Virus record (IMG/VR): IMGVR_UViG_3300027900_000013
Span: 1 to 26,510 of that record
DNA length: 26,510 nt
Direction: 5' to 3' (one strand)
Source: a virus
Shown here: in pieces, positions 20,052-26,510 of the stretch
How positions within the stretch are numbered: position 1 is the first letter of the stretch
Layout of the letters: every line of letters starts with the position of its first letter
Position numbers and translations under genes: made by a program
Notes under the pieces: model-generated
Told to the model about the DNA's origin: nothing
Seen by the model: the letters and a program-made list of their open reading frames with translations, nothing else
The model's database searches: none

Positions 20052-20860
20052 TCGGGAGTGGGCGCGTTCAGGTAGCGATGGAGGGAGCCAGCCTTGAGCG
20101 TGGCGAGTCCGTCCGCATGGTGTGCCCTTTTTGCAACGGAGGTTCGTCAAATGAGAAAAGTCTTTCGATCCATCACAATGAGGATGGAGCAATACTATTC
20201 TTCTGTCATCGGGATCGCTGCGGCGCTAAGGGCAAACTTGGTGGTGGGCTGTGGTCTGGTAATGCACGGCCTGAGCGTCGGGTGCACGCGCCTGTGGTCG
20301 TGGATCCGCAGGCATACATTGCCATATCGCCCGACATCGCCGAGTACGTTAGGCGTACATGGCACTTCGCCGAACTCCCCGTCTACTGGAAGTGGGACCC
20401 GCACCGACTCCGTGTGATGTTTCCGGTGTTCTCCCCGCTCTATGAGCGGAGGGGGTGGGTAGCGCGCAGCCTTGACCGCGAGTGCTATCCCAAGACGGTG
20501 ACGCAGAAGGAGGTACTTGACGAGCCTTGGCTGCATTGGCCTGAGTCCGCGAACGGCAAGAGCGTGTGGATCGTCGAGGACATACCGTCTGCGGAGAGGC
20601 TGTGTCGGACGCGCGAGCAGAGCGTCTGCGCCTTGATGGGAACGCATGCGTCCAACGATGTGAAAGAGGAGATCCTGATGACGGCTCGGGGGCGTCCCAT
20701 TATCGTTGCTTTGGATCGTGACGCTGTGGGAAAGAGCATTGCGCTAATGGACGAGCTGCGTATGCGTCACTCTGGGCCAGTCAATGTGTACGTGCTGGCT
20801 AAGGACATCAAAGACATGACCGCGAGGGAGTTGACTGAGTGTCTGAAAAACGGTTACTAG
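20048..20860 (+). CDS. DNA primase (CHC2 zinc finger plus TOPRIM)
   Basis: This 270-residue protein carries a CHC2-type zinc site CPFC (26-29) with CHRDRC (53-58), then a TOPRIM domain with WIVEDI (Glu177) and ALDRDAVGK (Asp223, Asp225). This is the minimal set for template-directed RNA primer synthesis. Unlike T7 gene 4, primase and helicase are separate polypeptides, with the helicase gene overlapping by 22 nt. It would prime the lagging strand copied by the polymerase at 22047. No essential residue appears missing. Confidence 0.85.
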   Translation: MIGSGRVQVAMEGASLERGESVRMVCPFCNGGSSNEKSLSIHHNEDGAILFFCHRDRCGAKGKLGGGLWSGNARPERRVHAPVVVDPQAYIAISPDIAEYVRRTWHFAELPVYWKWDPHRLRVMFPVFSPLYERRGWVARSLDRECYPKTVTQKEVLDEPWLHWPESANGKSVWIVEDIPSAERLCRTREQSVCALMGTHASNDVKEEILMTARGRPIIVALDRDAVGKSIALMDELRMRHSGPVNVYVLAKDIKDMTARELTECLKNGY

Positions 20861-22047
20861 CATCTTGCATCAAGAGTAGAACCGCATACGACAGGATTGC
20901 TGACCACCTAGAGGACGTAGGACTGACCGAGCAGGGGAAGATGATCCTTACCCATGTTGATCGGTACTACACACGGGATGCGCAGGCGAGGGCCGTAGAT
21001 CCAGACTTGCTGATGTCGGGGATCGCACGAGAGTTGCCCAACCCCAAGCACCACCGGGTACTGGGGGAGATTGTTGCGTCTGTGATGGCTGAGGATGTCT
21101 CGCCCGAGAACGTCGTGGCGGACTACTTGGCCACGAAGCGGGAGAAGGTGGGGAACCAGTTGGCAACGATGCTGGCTGCGGGCAGGCCACCGGGGGAGGT
21201 AGCCCCCCTTGTCGAGCGGTATCAGGAACTTCTAACGACCGAAACAATTGAGAAGGAGGAGACTCGTGTACTCTGCGGAGAGTCCGTTACAAAGCTGGTG
21301 GCGGCGCGGAATCGAGAAGGCGGCCTTATCCAAGTCTTTCCTCAAGCGCTCAATGAGCGGCTCGATGGGGGACTTCTGCGAGGGCACCACATGGTTGTAT
21401 TCGCGCGTCCCGAGGTTGGCAAGACCCTGTTTGCCGTCAACGCAATCTACGGATTCCTCAAGCAAGGACTCCGTACCCTCTACGTCGGGAACGAAGATCC
21501 TATAGAGGACATCGTGCTGCGGGTGGTATCTAGACTGTCGGGCCTGACGCGCCACGAAGTCCTAGACGACCCGGAGACGGCTGACCGAATAGCTAGAGAG
21601 AAGGGGTACAACAACCTTGTCCTAGCGAGTCTGACGCCCGGCACGATCAAGGAGATTGAGGCGCTGGTGATAGAGCACAAGCCTGCGGTGGTGCTGACGG
21701 ATCAGCTACGTAACTTGCAGGTGGGGCAAGAGAACTTCACGAGACAGTTGGAGACGGCAGCGCAAGGGGTGCGTACGATTGGAAAGCGCCACGGGGCGCT
21801 CATGGTGTCGTTCACTCAGGCGGGAGACAGTGCAAGTGGCAAGTCTATTTTGGATATGGGTGATGTGGATAGTTCTAATACTGGCATCCCCGCTCAAGCG
21901 GACGTAATGGTGGGGATCGGGATGTCACGTGAGGACGAGACGATGGGGAGGAGAGTTCTATCCTTGCCAAAGAACAAGTCAGGTGGAAACCACGACTCGT
22001 TCCCGGTAAGGGTGGATCTGCAACGCTCCAAGATGGCATCGGCGTAA
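20839..22047 (+). CDS. DnaB-like replicative helicase
   Basis: A 402-residue RecA-fold helicase starts at GTG 20839 within the primase gene. The N-terminal 140 residues are helical and would contact the primase or form the collar. The motor has Walker A ARPEVGKT (189-196), Walker B VVLTDQL (284-290) and the sensor strand LMVSFTQAG (321-329), as in DnaB and T7 gp4 helicases. It unwinds DNA ahead of the polymerase as a hexamer. The Walker A has Ala-Arg-Pro-Glu-Val in place of the commoner Gly-Arg-Pro-Gly-Met. It ends with TAATG shared with the polymerase. Confidence 0.85.
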   Translation: MSEKRLLASCIKSRTAYDRIADHLEDVGLTEQGKMILTHVDRYYTRDAQARAVDPDLLMSGIARELPNPKHHRVLGEIVASVMAEDVSPENVVADYLATKREKVGNQLATMLAAGRPPGEVAPLVERYQELLTTETIEKEETRVLCGESVTKLVAARNREGGLIQVFPQALNERLDGGLLRGHHMVVFARPEVGKTLFAVNAIYGFLKQGLRTLYVGNEDPIEDIVLRVVSRLSGLTRHEVLDDPETADRIAREKGYNNLVLASLTPGTIKEIEALVIEHKPAVVLTDQLRNLQVGQENFTRQLETAAQGVRTIGKRHGALMVSFTQAGDSASGKSILDMGDVDSSNTGIPAQADVMVGIGMSREDETMGRRVLSLPKNKSGGNHDSFPVRVDLQRSKMASA

Positions 22048-23900
22048 TGGCTGCGTTAACGGTTAACGTTTGGGACAAGCTGCCTCGCTTCGTGAGGGAG
22101 CCTGACCCTAACATCTACCTGACGGGGTCTCCGTTGTTTCTCGACTTTGAGACGACCAACCTAGATAAGGGCGATGCACGCAACAAGCAGAATAGGATCG
22201 TGCTGTCGTGCTGGCAGGAGGGGTGGGATGGGCCACTCGTCCATAAGTGGGGCGGGGAGTACGAACTAGATGACCTGTGTGATGCAGTCACTAGGGCGGA
22301 CTTCCTCGTAGCACACAACGCCAAGTTCGAGTTGAAGTGGCTGCAACGGTGCGGGGTGTCAATAGATAACCTACTGGTCTACGACACCATGCTGGCTGAG
22401 TACGTGATAGGGGGAAACCGGTGGAAAACTTCGCAACTCTCCTTGCAGATGTGCGCCGAGCGACGAGGGCTAGGATCCAAAGGCAAAATCGTGTCCGCCA
22501 TGATGAAGGCGGGCGTACCAACAGAGGACATACCGACACAATGGTTACTCAAGTACTGCGAGCAAGACCTGCGCCTCTCACTATCTCTGATGAAGCGACA
22601 ACTACAGGAGGTAGAGGGGACGCGACTATTGCCCGTGATCTATTCGCGCGCGTTACTATGCGCGACCCTAGCGGACTTAGAGCAGAACGGAATGAGGCTC
22701 TCCGAGGACTTAATCTCAATGACTTCCTCACTGGAATCTCAGCTCCGGGAGTTGGAGTCGAGAGGCAATCGGTTGGCCCAAGGGGTGAACTTGGGGTCCC
22801 CGAAGCAGATGGGGGCATACCTCTACGACCAGCTAAAGTTCTCTGAGCCCACGATTCGGCGGGGCAGGAAGGTACTCCCCGACCGAACGGCCTCGGGTCA
22901 GCGCAAGACCGACAGCGATACGATAGCCGAACTTGAGTGCCGCACGGAGGAGCAACGGGTATTCAAGGCCCTCTACATGGAGGCGAAGGAGGTAGGCCAG
23001 CAGTTGTCAAAGTATCTGAGGAAGTTCGTGGAGTGTCTCACCGACGCGGGCGGTGTGCTGTACGCCAACTTCAATCAGATGCAGACATCAACTCAACGGC
23101 TGTCGTCCTCTGGAGCGGAGTACAAGGTACAGTTCCAGAACTTCCCTCGGGCGTACAAGAAGTTCTTTCGAGCCAAGCGGGACGGGTGGTTGATCGGGGA
23201 GTGCGACGGAGCGCAGATCGAGTTCCGGGTAGCGGGTCATCTAGGCAAAGACCCTCAGGTGAAGGCGGACGTTAAGGGGAAGGTCGATGTTCACGCGTTC
23301 ACAGCAGAGACGCTTACAGGTGCAGGACAGGAGACTGATCGACAGGGGGCCAAGGAGCATACCTTTAAGCCCCTCTATGGAGGATCGTCTGGAACCGAAG
23401 CAGAGCAAACCTACTACCGAGCCTTCAAGGACCGCTACAAAGGAGTGGCGGACGCACAAGCCCGGTGGATTGACCGAGTCCTAGCCAACAAGAAGCTGGA
23501 GACTGAGTGGGGGCTGGTGTACTACTGGCCGGACACGCGGATGGATAGCACGGGGTATATAACCAACACTACCTCCATCTGCAACTACCCGGTCCAAGCG
23601 CTCGCGACGGCAGAGATCATACCGCTCGCGCTGGTCTGTATGTGGCACCGGCTCAAGCGTATGCCTGAACTGCGGATGGAGTTGGTGAATACGGTACACG
23701 ATTCGATAGTGGCGGAGTTCCCGCCCGAGGAGGAGAGGGCGTTCCATGACCTAGCACGCACGTGCATGATCTACGACGCGGAGTACATGGTGAAGCGGCT
23801 GTACGACATTGACCTGTACGTACCCCTTGGCTGTGGCGTGAAAGTGGGGGACCGGTGGGGAACCGGAACCGAGACTAAGTACGAAAAGGAGAGCGAATAG
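22047..23900 (+). CDS. Family A DNA polymerase with 3'-5' exonuclease
   Basis: 617 residues, size and layout like T7 gp5. Exonuclease: Exo I D33 and E35 (FLDFETTNLD), Exo II HNAKFE (90-95) with Glu where Asp is common, Exo III Y170/D174. Polymerase: motif A D387 (CDGAQIEFRV), motif B R432, K436, F440, Y444 (RQGAKEHTFKPLYG) and motif C HDS at 551-553 rather than the usual HDE. F440 matches Phe762 of E. coli Pol I, the type linked to virulent phages in surveys of virioplankton. The start codon is followed at once by palindrome copy 12, which encodes residues 4-8 (LTVNV). Confidence 0.95.
   Translation: MAALTVNVWDKLPRFVREPDPNIYLTGSPLFLDFETTNLDKGDARNKQNRIVLSCWQEGWDGPLVHKWGGEYELDDLCDAVTRADFLVAHNAKFELKWLQRCGVSIDNLLVYDTMLAEYVIGGNRWKTSQLSLQMCAERRGLGSKGKIVSAMMKAGVPTEDIPTQWLLKYCEQDLRLSLSLMKRQLQEVEGTRLLPVIYSRALLCATLADLEQNGMRLSEDLISMTSSLESQLRELESRGNRLAQGVNLGSPKQMGAYLYDQLKFSEPTIRRGRKVLPDRTASGQRKTDSDTIAELECRTEEQRVFKALYMEAKEVGQQLSKYLRKFVECLTDAGGVLYANFNQMQTSTQRLSSSGAEYKVQFQNFPRAYKKFFRAKRDGWLIGECDGAQIEFRVAGHLGKDPQVKADVKGKVDVHAFTAETLTGAGQETDRQGAKEHTFKPLYGGSSGTEAEQTYYRAFKDRYKGVADAQARWIDRVLANKKLETEWGLVYYWPDTRMDSTGYITNTTSICNYPVQALATAEIIPLALVCMWHRLKRMPELRMELVNTVHDSIVAEFPPEEERAFHDLARTCMIYDAEYMVKRLYDIDLYVPLGCGVKVGDRWGTGTETKYEKESE
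22054..22070 (+). repeat. Dispersed palindrome copy 12 (G centre), intragenic
   Basis: CGTTAACGGTTAACGTT begins 4 bp after the polymerase ATG, so a protein bound here could affect both transcription and, as mRNA, initiation of translation. Confidence 0.95.
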
Positions 23901-24499
23901 TGACCATCAAAGGCACAGTGGGTAAGACGTACGCGAAGGATTGGGCGGGCAACGACGGCAACGTCGTGCTGCACTCATTCCAGTTGCAGGGCGACAAGCG
24001 GTACTTCCGTACCGGTACGAAGAAGGTGGTGAACGAGGGGGAGTCTATCTCGTTTGACATCACCGGAAACAACTCGGTGGTGGAGGAGTCGTTGGCGAAG
24101 CTGGAGGGGGGTGTGCAGGCCGCGCCTGCCCCGTCCAACTCGTACCAGCAGAAGCCAGCGTGGGGCGGCAAGGCAAAGACTACCGAGAACTTCGAGGCCC
24201 GGCAGCAGTACTGGACGAATAAGGAGCAGCGGGACATCGAGGTTGTCGAGCCTCGTATCACGTGGTCCTCGGCCCGTACTGCGGCAATCGAGGTCGTGGG
24301 CTTGGCGCTCCAGCACGATGCTCTCGCGTTCGGCAATGCGTCGAAGGGGGCGAAGCTCGGGATCATCCTCGACTTCGTAGACGAGGTTGCGGCGCGGTTC
24401 TACCACCAGTCGATGTCGGCTGCGGAGACTGCGGCGGGCCTTGGGGCCAAGGAAGCCAAGCCGTCTAAGGCTGAGAAGGCGGTGTCCAGCGATGACTGA
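23900..24499 (+). CDS. Probable single-stranded DNA-binding protein
   Basis: GTG 23900 shares one base with the polymerase stop. The 199-residue product starts with a strand-rich part (MTIKGTVGKTYAKDWAGNDGNVVLHSFQLQ style, about residues 1-75) that could be an OB fold. A Pro/Gln linker with aromatic residues follows, then a helical part and an acidic end (SSDD). SSB proteins have this order, with an acidic tip binding partners. Similar proteins lie between polymerase and exonuclease genes in related phages. The family match is by layout and context, not by a firm motif. Confidence 0.55.
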   Translation: MTIKGTVGKTYAKDWAGNDGNVVLHSFQLQGDKRYFRTGTKKVVNEGESISFDITGNNSVVEESLAKLEGGVQAAPAPSNSYQQKPAWGGKAKTTENFEARQQYWTNKEQRDIEVVEPRITWSSARTAAIEVVGLALQHDALAFGNASKGAKLGIILDFVDEVAARFYHQSMSAAETAAGLGAKEAKPSKAEKAVSSDD

Positions 24500-24776
24500 A
24501 CCAGAAGTGGAACGCTCGCAGGAGTTGCTCTACGAGAACGACCGGTACCTCGTGGACATCCTGTACATCAGCCCGGATGCGGAGCCGTACGTGGATGGGA
24601 AGTACGTCTACCGCACGGTGTACGGAGTCTGGAACAAGGAGACGGATGTCATCGAGCACGTGTGCATCCAGCTTCCCGAGGCGATCTTCACGGCGGTGGG
24701 GCTGAACGCCGCTCTGGAGAAGGCCCCGTGGAACTGGGCAAAGGAAGTCGCGGACGCGGCTCCGGCGGCGCACTAA
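24492..24776 (+). CDS. 94-residue acidic protein, unknown
   Basis: ATG 24492 lies 8 nt inside the previous gene. The protein is acidic with many Tyr and Val (RYLVDILYISPDAEPYVDGKY) and ends in a Trp-containing helix (EKAPWNWAKEVADAAP). It looks globular, without membrane span or Zn site. Placed between SSB-like and exonuclease genes, it is probably a replication accessory. No family is recognised. Confidence 0.6.
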   Translation: MTEPEVERSQELLYENDRYLVDILYISPDAEPYVDGKYVYRTVYGVWNKETDVIEHVCIQLPEAIFTAVGLNAALEKAPWNWAKEVADAAPAAH

Positions 24777-24777
24777 C

Positions 24778-25659
24778 GTGAAGATACGTCTGGACGGTGA
24801 TGTGATCGTGTACCGGGCGGGATTCGCTGCGGAGCACACGTTCTGGAAGATCGTCCACGACGGCGAGGAGCGAGAGTTCGAGACCCGGAAGGCTATGTTG
24901 GAGTACGCCGAGGGTCTCGGGCTCAAGCCCGGACAGTACGTGGTAGAGTCAAGGCGGGAGGTTGAGCCCCTACCCAACGCGCTCTACAACGTACGGTCGA
25001 TCATCAACACCGCTGCGGAGGCCATGCAGGCTGACCCGAAGGACGATGTGATCGTCTACTTATCGGGCCCTACTAACTTCCGCAACGGGGTTGCTACGAT
25101 CAAGCCGTACAAGGGCAACCGGGACGCGGCCCACAAGCCAGTCCACGGCCCCGAAATCAAGGCCATGATGCGCCGAGAGTATCGAGTGCATACCTCTGAG
25201 GACGAGGAGGCGGACGACCTGATCGCGTACGAGCACTACGCCGATTGGCTGAGGGACCCGCACTCATCAGTCATCGCGACCATAGACAAGGACTTGGATA
25301 TGGTTCCGGGGCTGCACTATAACTTCGTCAAACAGGAGGCGTACGATGTCACGCCGGAGCAGGGTATCTGGAACTTCTACAAGCAAGTCCTCACCGGAGA
25401 CACCACCGACAACATCCCCGGTCTCGACGGTATCGGTCCCGTACGAGCTGCTAAGATACTTCCGGGAGTTGGATCAGGCGAGGAGGATCTTTTCCGATCC
25501 GTCCTTGCGGCTTACGAAGTGGCGTATGGAGAGGGATCCCGAGACAGGCTATTGGAAGTTTGTCGCCTACTTTGGATCAGGAGACAGCCCGGAGAGTGGT
25601 GGCAGTTCCCAACGTTAACCGTTAACTCAAGCGAGCAAGGGGGTGATGCAGTTGGCTAG
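24778..25659 (+). CDS. 5'-3' exonuclease / flap nuclease
   Basis: GTG 24778 opens a 293-residue protein of the PIN-like FEN family. Metal-binding acids are Asp6/Asp8, the EEADD group (143-147) and DKDLD (170-174). The helical clamp motif GDTTDNIPGLDGIG (207-220) binds the DNA backbone. T7 gp6 and T5 exonucleases are relatives. It removes primers and degrades or processes DNA during replication and packaging. Palindrome copy 13 encodes LTVN at 280-283, after the catalytic core, in a short C-terminal tail. Confidence 0.85.
   Translation: MKIRLDGDVIVYRAGFAAEHTFWKIVHDGEEREFETRKAMLEYAEGLGLKPGQYVVESRREVEPLPNALYNVRSIINTAAEAMQADPKDDVIVYLSGPTNFRNGVATIKPYKGNRDAAHKPVHGPEIKAMMRREYRVHTSEDEEADDLIAYEHYADWLRDPHSSVIATIDKDLDMVPGLHYNFVKQEAYDVTPEQGIWNFYKQVLTGDTTDNIPGLDGIGPVRAAKILPGVGSGEEDLFRSVLAAYEVAYGEGSRDRLLEVCRLLWIRRQPGEWWQFPTLTVNSSEQGGDAVG
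25611..25626 (+). repeat. Dispersed palindrome copy 13 (C centre), intragenic
   Basis: AACGTTAACCGTTAAC, read as TLTVN in the C-terminal tail of the exonuclease; the right outer arm is degenerate. Confidence 0.95.
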
Positions 25660-25711
25660 TAAGAAGAAGTCGAAGTCTAAGACGCCGATGAAAGGGAGCA
25701 AGAAGTGCTGA
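25652..25711 (+). CDS. Possible 19-residue Lys-rich peptide
   Basis: TTG 25652 follows GGGGGTGAT by about 8 nt. The product is almost all Lys and Ser (SKKKSKSKTPMKGSKK). It overlaps the exonuclease stop and contains the next gene's ribosome site. It may be real or only a coupling leader. Confidence 0.3.
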   Translation: MASKKKSKSKTPMKGSKKC

Positions 25712-25992
25712 ACACAACGCTAGCCGCAGGGGTGGCGAGTGCAGCCTTCGTGTTCCTAAAGGCATTCCAGCAGCGGAACGTTGCGTTCGACAACTACGCT
25801 GCTGTGATGCCCGTCTCCTTCCTGATGGCGTGTACGGAAGTATACGTCATCGGGTCGGTGGCGAGCCGGGGGTGGCACTTCCCGCTAGTAGCGGCAATCG
25901 GGGTAGGGGCAGGTCTAGGCTGTATCGCAGCCATGTACGTGCACCACCACATCTTTATCTCTAGGAGAGTCAATTGGCGAAAGTATTTCTAG
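25705..25992 (+). CDS. 95-residue membrane protein
   Basis: GTG 25705 follows AGGGAG. Three hydrophobic stretches can be seen (TTLAAGVASAAFVFLKAF; AAVMPVSFLMACTEVYVIGSVA; LVAAIGVGAGLGCIAAMYV) and the C-terminus is basic. Similar multi-span small proteins occur near exonuclease genes in T7-related and marine phages; their role is unknown. Overlap of 19 nt with the next gene. Confidence 0.65.
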   Translation: MLNTTLAAGVASAAFVFLKAFQQRNVAFDNYAAVMPVSFLMACTEVYVIGSVASRGWHFPLVAAIGVGAGLGCIAAMYVHHHIFISRRVNWRKYF

Positions 25993-26279
25993 ATCGAGAG
26001 ACTGGGGTTACGAACTACATCCTGATCCCCAAGGTCGTCTGGTACACGGTGGAGGTAGAGTTGCCGGACGATGTCGTGCAGGCCATTGAAAAGGTACGGG
26101 GGATGCAGGCAATCCTCAACCAGTACCTTAGCTCGGTCTACGAATCGGCCCGTGCGAACTCTCCGCTCCCGCCCACTACCGAAGATGTCCAGAAGGTGAT
26201 TGACTCATGCGCAGCCCCCGCCGCTCCCGCACCCGCAAAGAAGCAGAAGCAGCAGGGTTCCGCAGCGGCTTCGAGCTAG
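25974..26279 (+). CDS. 101-residue hypothetical protein
   Basis: TTG 25974 follows AGGAGAG. The first 50 residues contain beta-like segments (TNYILIPKVVWYTVEVELPDD), then a helix (VVQAIEKVRGMQAILNQYLSSVYESA), and the end is an Ala/Pro/Lys/Gln-rich disordered tail. The last 73 nt overlap the endonuclease gene, which explains the low-complexity tail. No family is recognised. Confidence 0.6.
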   Translation: MAKVFLDRETGVTNYILIPKVVWYTVEVELPDDVVQAIEKVRGMQAILNQYLSSVYESARANSPLPPTTEDVQKVIDSCAAPAAPAPAKKQKQQGSAAASS

Positions 26280-26510
26280 CCGTAGCTATCAACCTGTCGG
26301 GTCGTGGACAGTACTTTGAGTATGAGCCAAAGGACGAAGTCATGGAGTGGGAGCTTCTTGAGCGCAAGAAGTATCTCCCAGACTTCAAGGTCAACGGGTT
26401 CATACTGGAGTGCAAAGGGAGGCTAACTGCGGCCGACAGGAAGAAGATGGTGGCGGTGAAGTCGCAGCACCCAGATAAGGACATCCGGCTGCTGTTCCAG
26501 TTTGACAACA
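26207..26510 (+). CDS. T7-like endonuclease I (Holliday junction resolvase), N-terminal part
   Basis: ATG 26207 follows AAGGTG and the frame is open to the right edge (101 residues). It aligns by eye to T7 gp3: FRSGFE with catalytic Glu23, LPDFKVNGFILECKG with Asp59, Glu68 and Lys70, then DRKKM and HPDKDIRLLFQ, all in the expected order and spacing. The enzyme cuts four-way junctions and branched DNA before packaging. It starts well inside the preceding gene. The C-terminus lies outside the window. Confidence 0.9.
   Translation, partial: MRSPRRSRTRKEAEAAGFRSGFELAVAINLSGRGQYFEYEPKDEVMEWELLERKKYLPDFKVNGFILECKGRLTAADRKKMVAVKSQHPDKDIRLLFQFDN

Noticed and set aside
24054-24380. Ser/Arg-rich 108-codon frame inside the SSB-like gene
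   Set aside because: Composition is typical of a GC-rich shadow frame, and there is no ribosome site.
7403-25626. Palindromes as a CRISPR array or transposon ends
   Set aside because: Spacing is irregular and hundreds to thousands of bp, there are no equal spacers, no transposase, and no target duplications.
1-26510. tRNA or rRNA genes
   Set aside because: No cloverleaf with acceptor and T-arm consensus was seen; GC hairpins at 6945 and 18948 lack tRNA features.
1-26510. Phage single-subunit RNA polymerase
   Set aside because: No large protein with such motifs in the window; transcription seems to rely on host polymerase plus the sigma factor.

Overview
The window is an inner segment of a tailed double-stranded DNA phage. 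The left end (1 to 6907) is one leftward block with the order of a head-assembly operon: a ParB-fold-like protein, a small-terminase candidate, three small proteins, large terminase, portal, two small proteins, a scaffold-like protein and the start of a capsid gene cut by the window edge. The right end (8145 to 26510) is one rightward early and replication block. Its replication enzymes (family A DNA polymerase, CHC2/TOPRIM primase, DnaB-like helicase, ssDNA-binding candidate, flap-type exonuclease, T7-like endonuclease I) suggest a short-tailed, T7-related replication module. No phage RNA polymerase, tail, lysis, integrase or repressor gene is visible. The sequence is GC-rich by eye and uses strong GGAGG-type ribosome binding sites and good sigma-70-type promoters, so a GC-rich proteobacterial host is likely but unproven.

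Between the blocks lies about 1.2 kb without a convincing gene (6908 to 8144). It holds the candidate leftward promoter of the structural operon, several hairpins, an AT-rich patch with direct repeats, six DnaA-box-like 9-mers in two helically phased groups (origin-like), a 17-bp direct repeat pair, an extended -10 promoter and the long structured leader of the first rightward gene. That gene (8145) encodes an Ala-rich protein of unknown function and ends at a strong UUCG terminator. A second strong promoter (-10 at 9022) starts the next operon.

From 9108 to 12344 come small proteins, several with single membrane segments, plus a 329-residue unknown and the first amidoligase. From 11434 to 17145 the window carries a compact peptide-ligation cluster: phiEco32-like COOH-NH2 ligase, gamma-glutamylcyclotransferase, a second amidoligase, a class II glutamine amidotransferase with a long extra C-terminus, and an ATP-grasp ligase, mostly with overlapping start and stop codons. 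Such sets have been proposed from comparative genomics to make or modify peptides or cell-surface amide bonds; their biochemistry in phages is essentially unknown. After a few coiled-coil proteins comes an ECF-like sigma factor (18258). A promoter-like block just behind it recurs upstream of the leftward structural operon, which suggests a phage sigma factor that switches on middle or late genes.

The most striking structure is a dispersed 19-bp odd palindrome, AACGTTAAC-S-GTTAACGTT, with an invariant 13-bp core. I count 13 copies, all between 7403 and 25626 and none in the structural block. They are dense near the origin-like region and sparser further away. Six or more lie inside genes, where they always read LTVN(V) because every other frame is closed by TAA. 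They look like binding sites for an unidentified dimeric protein.
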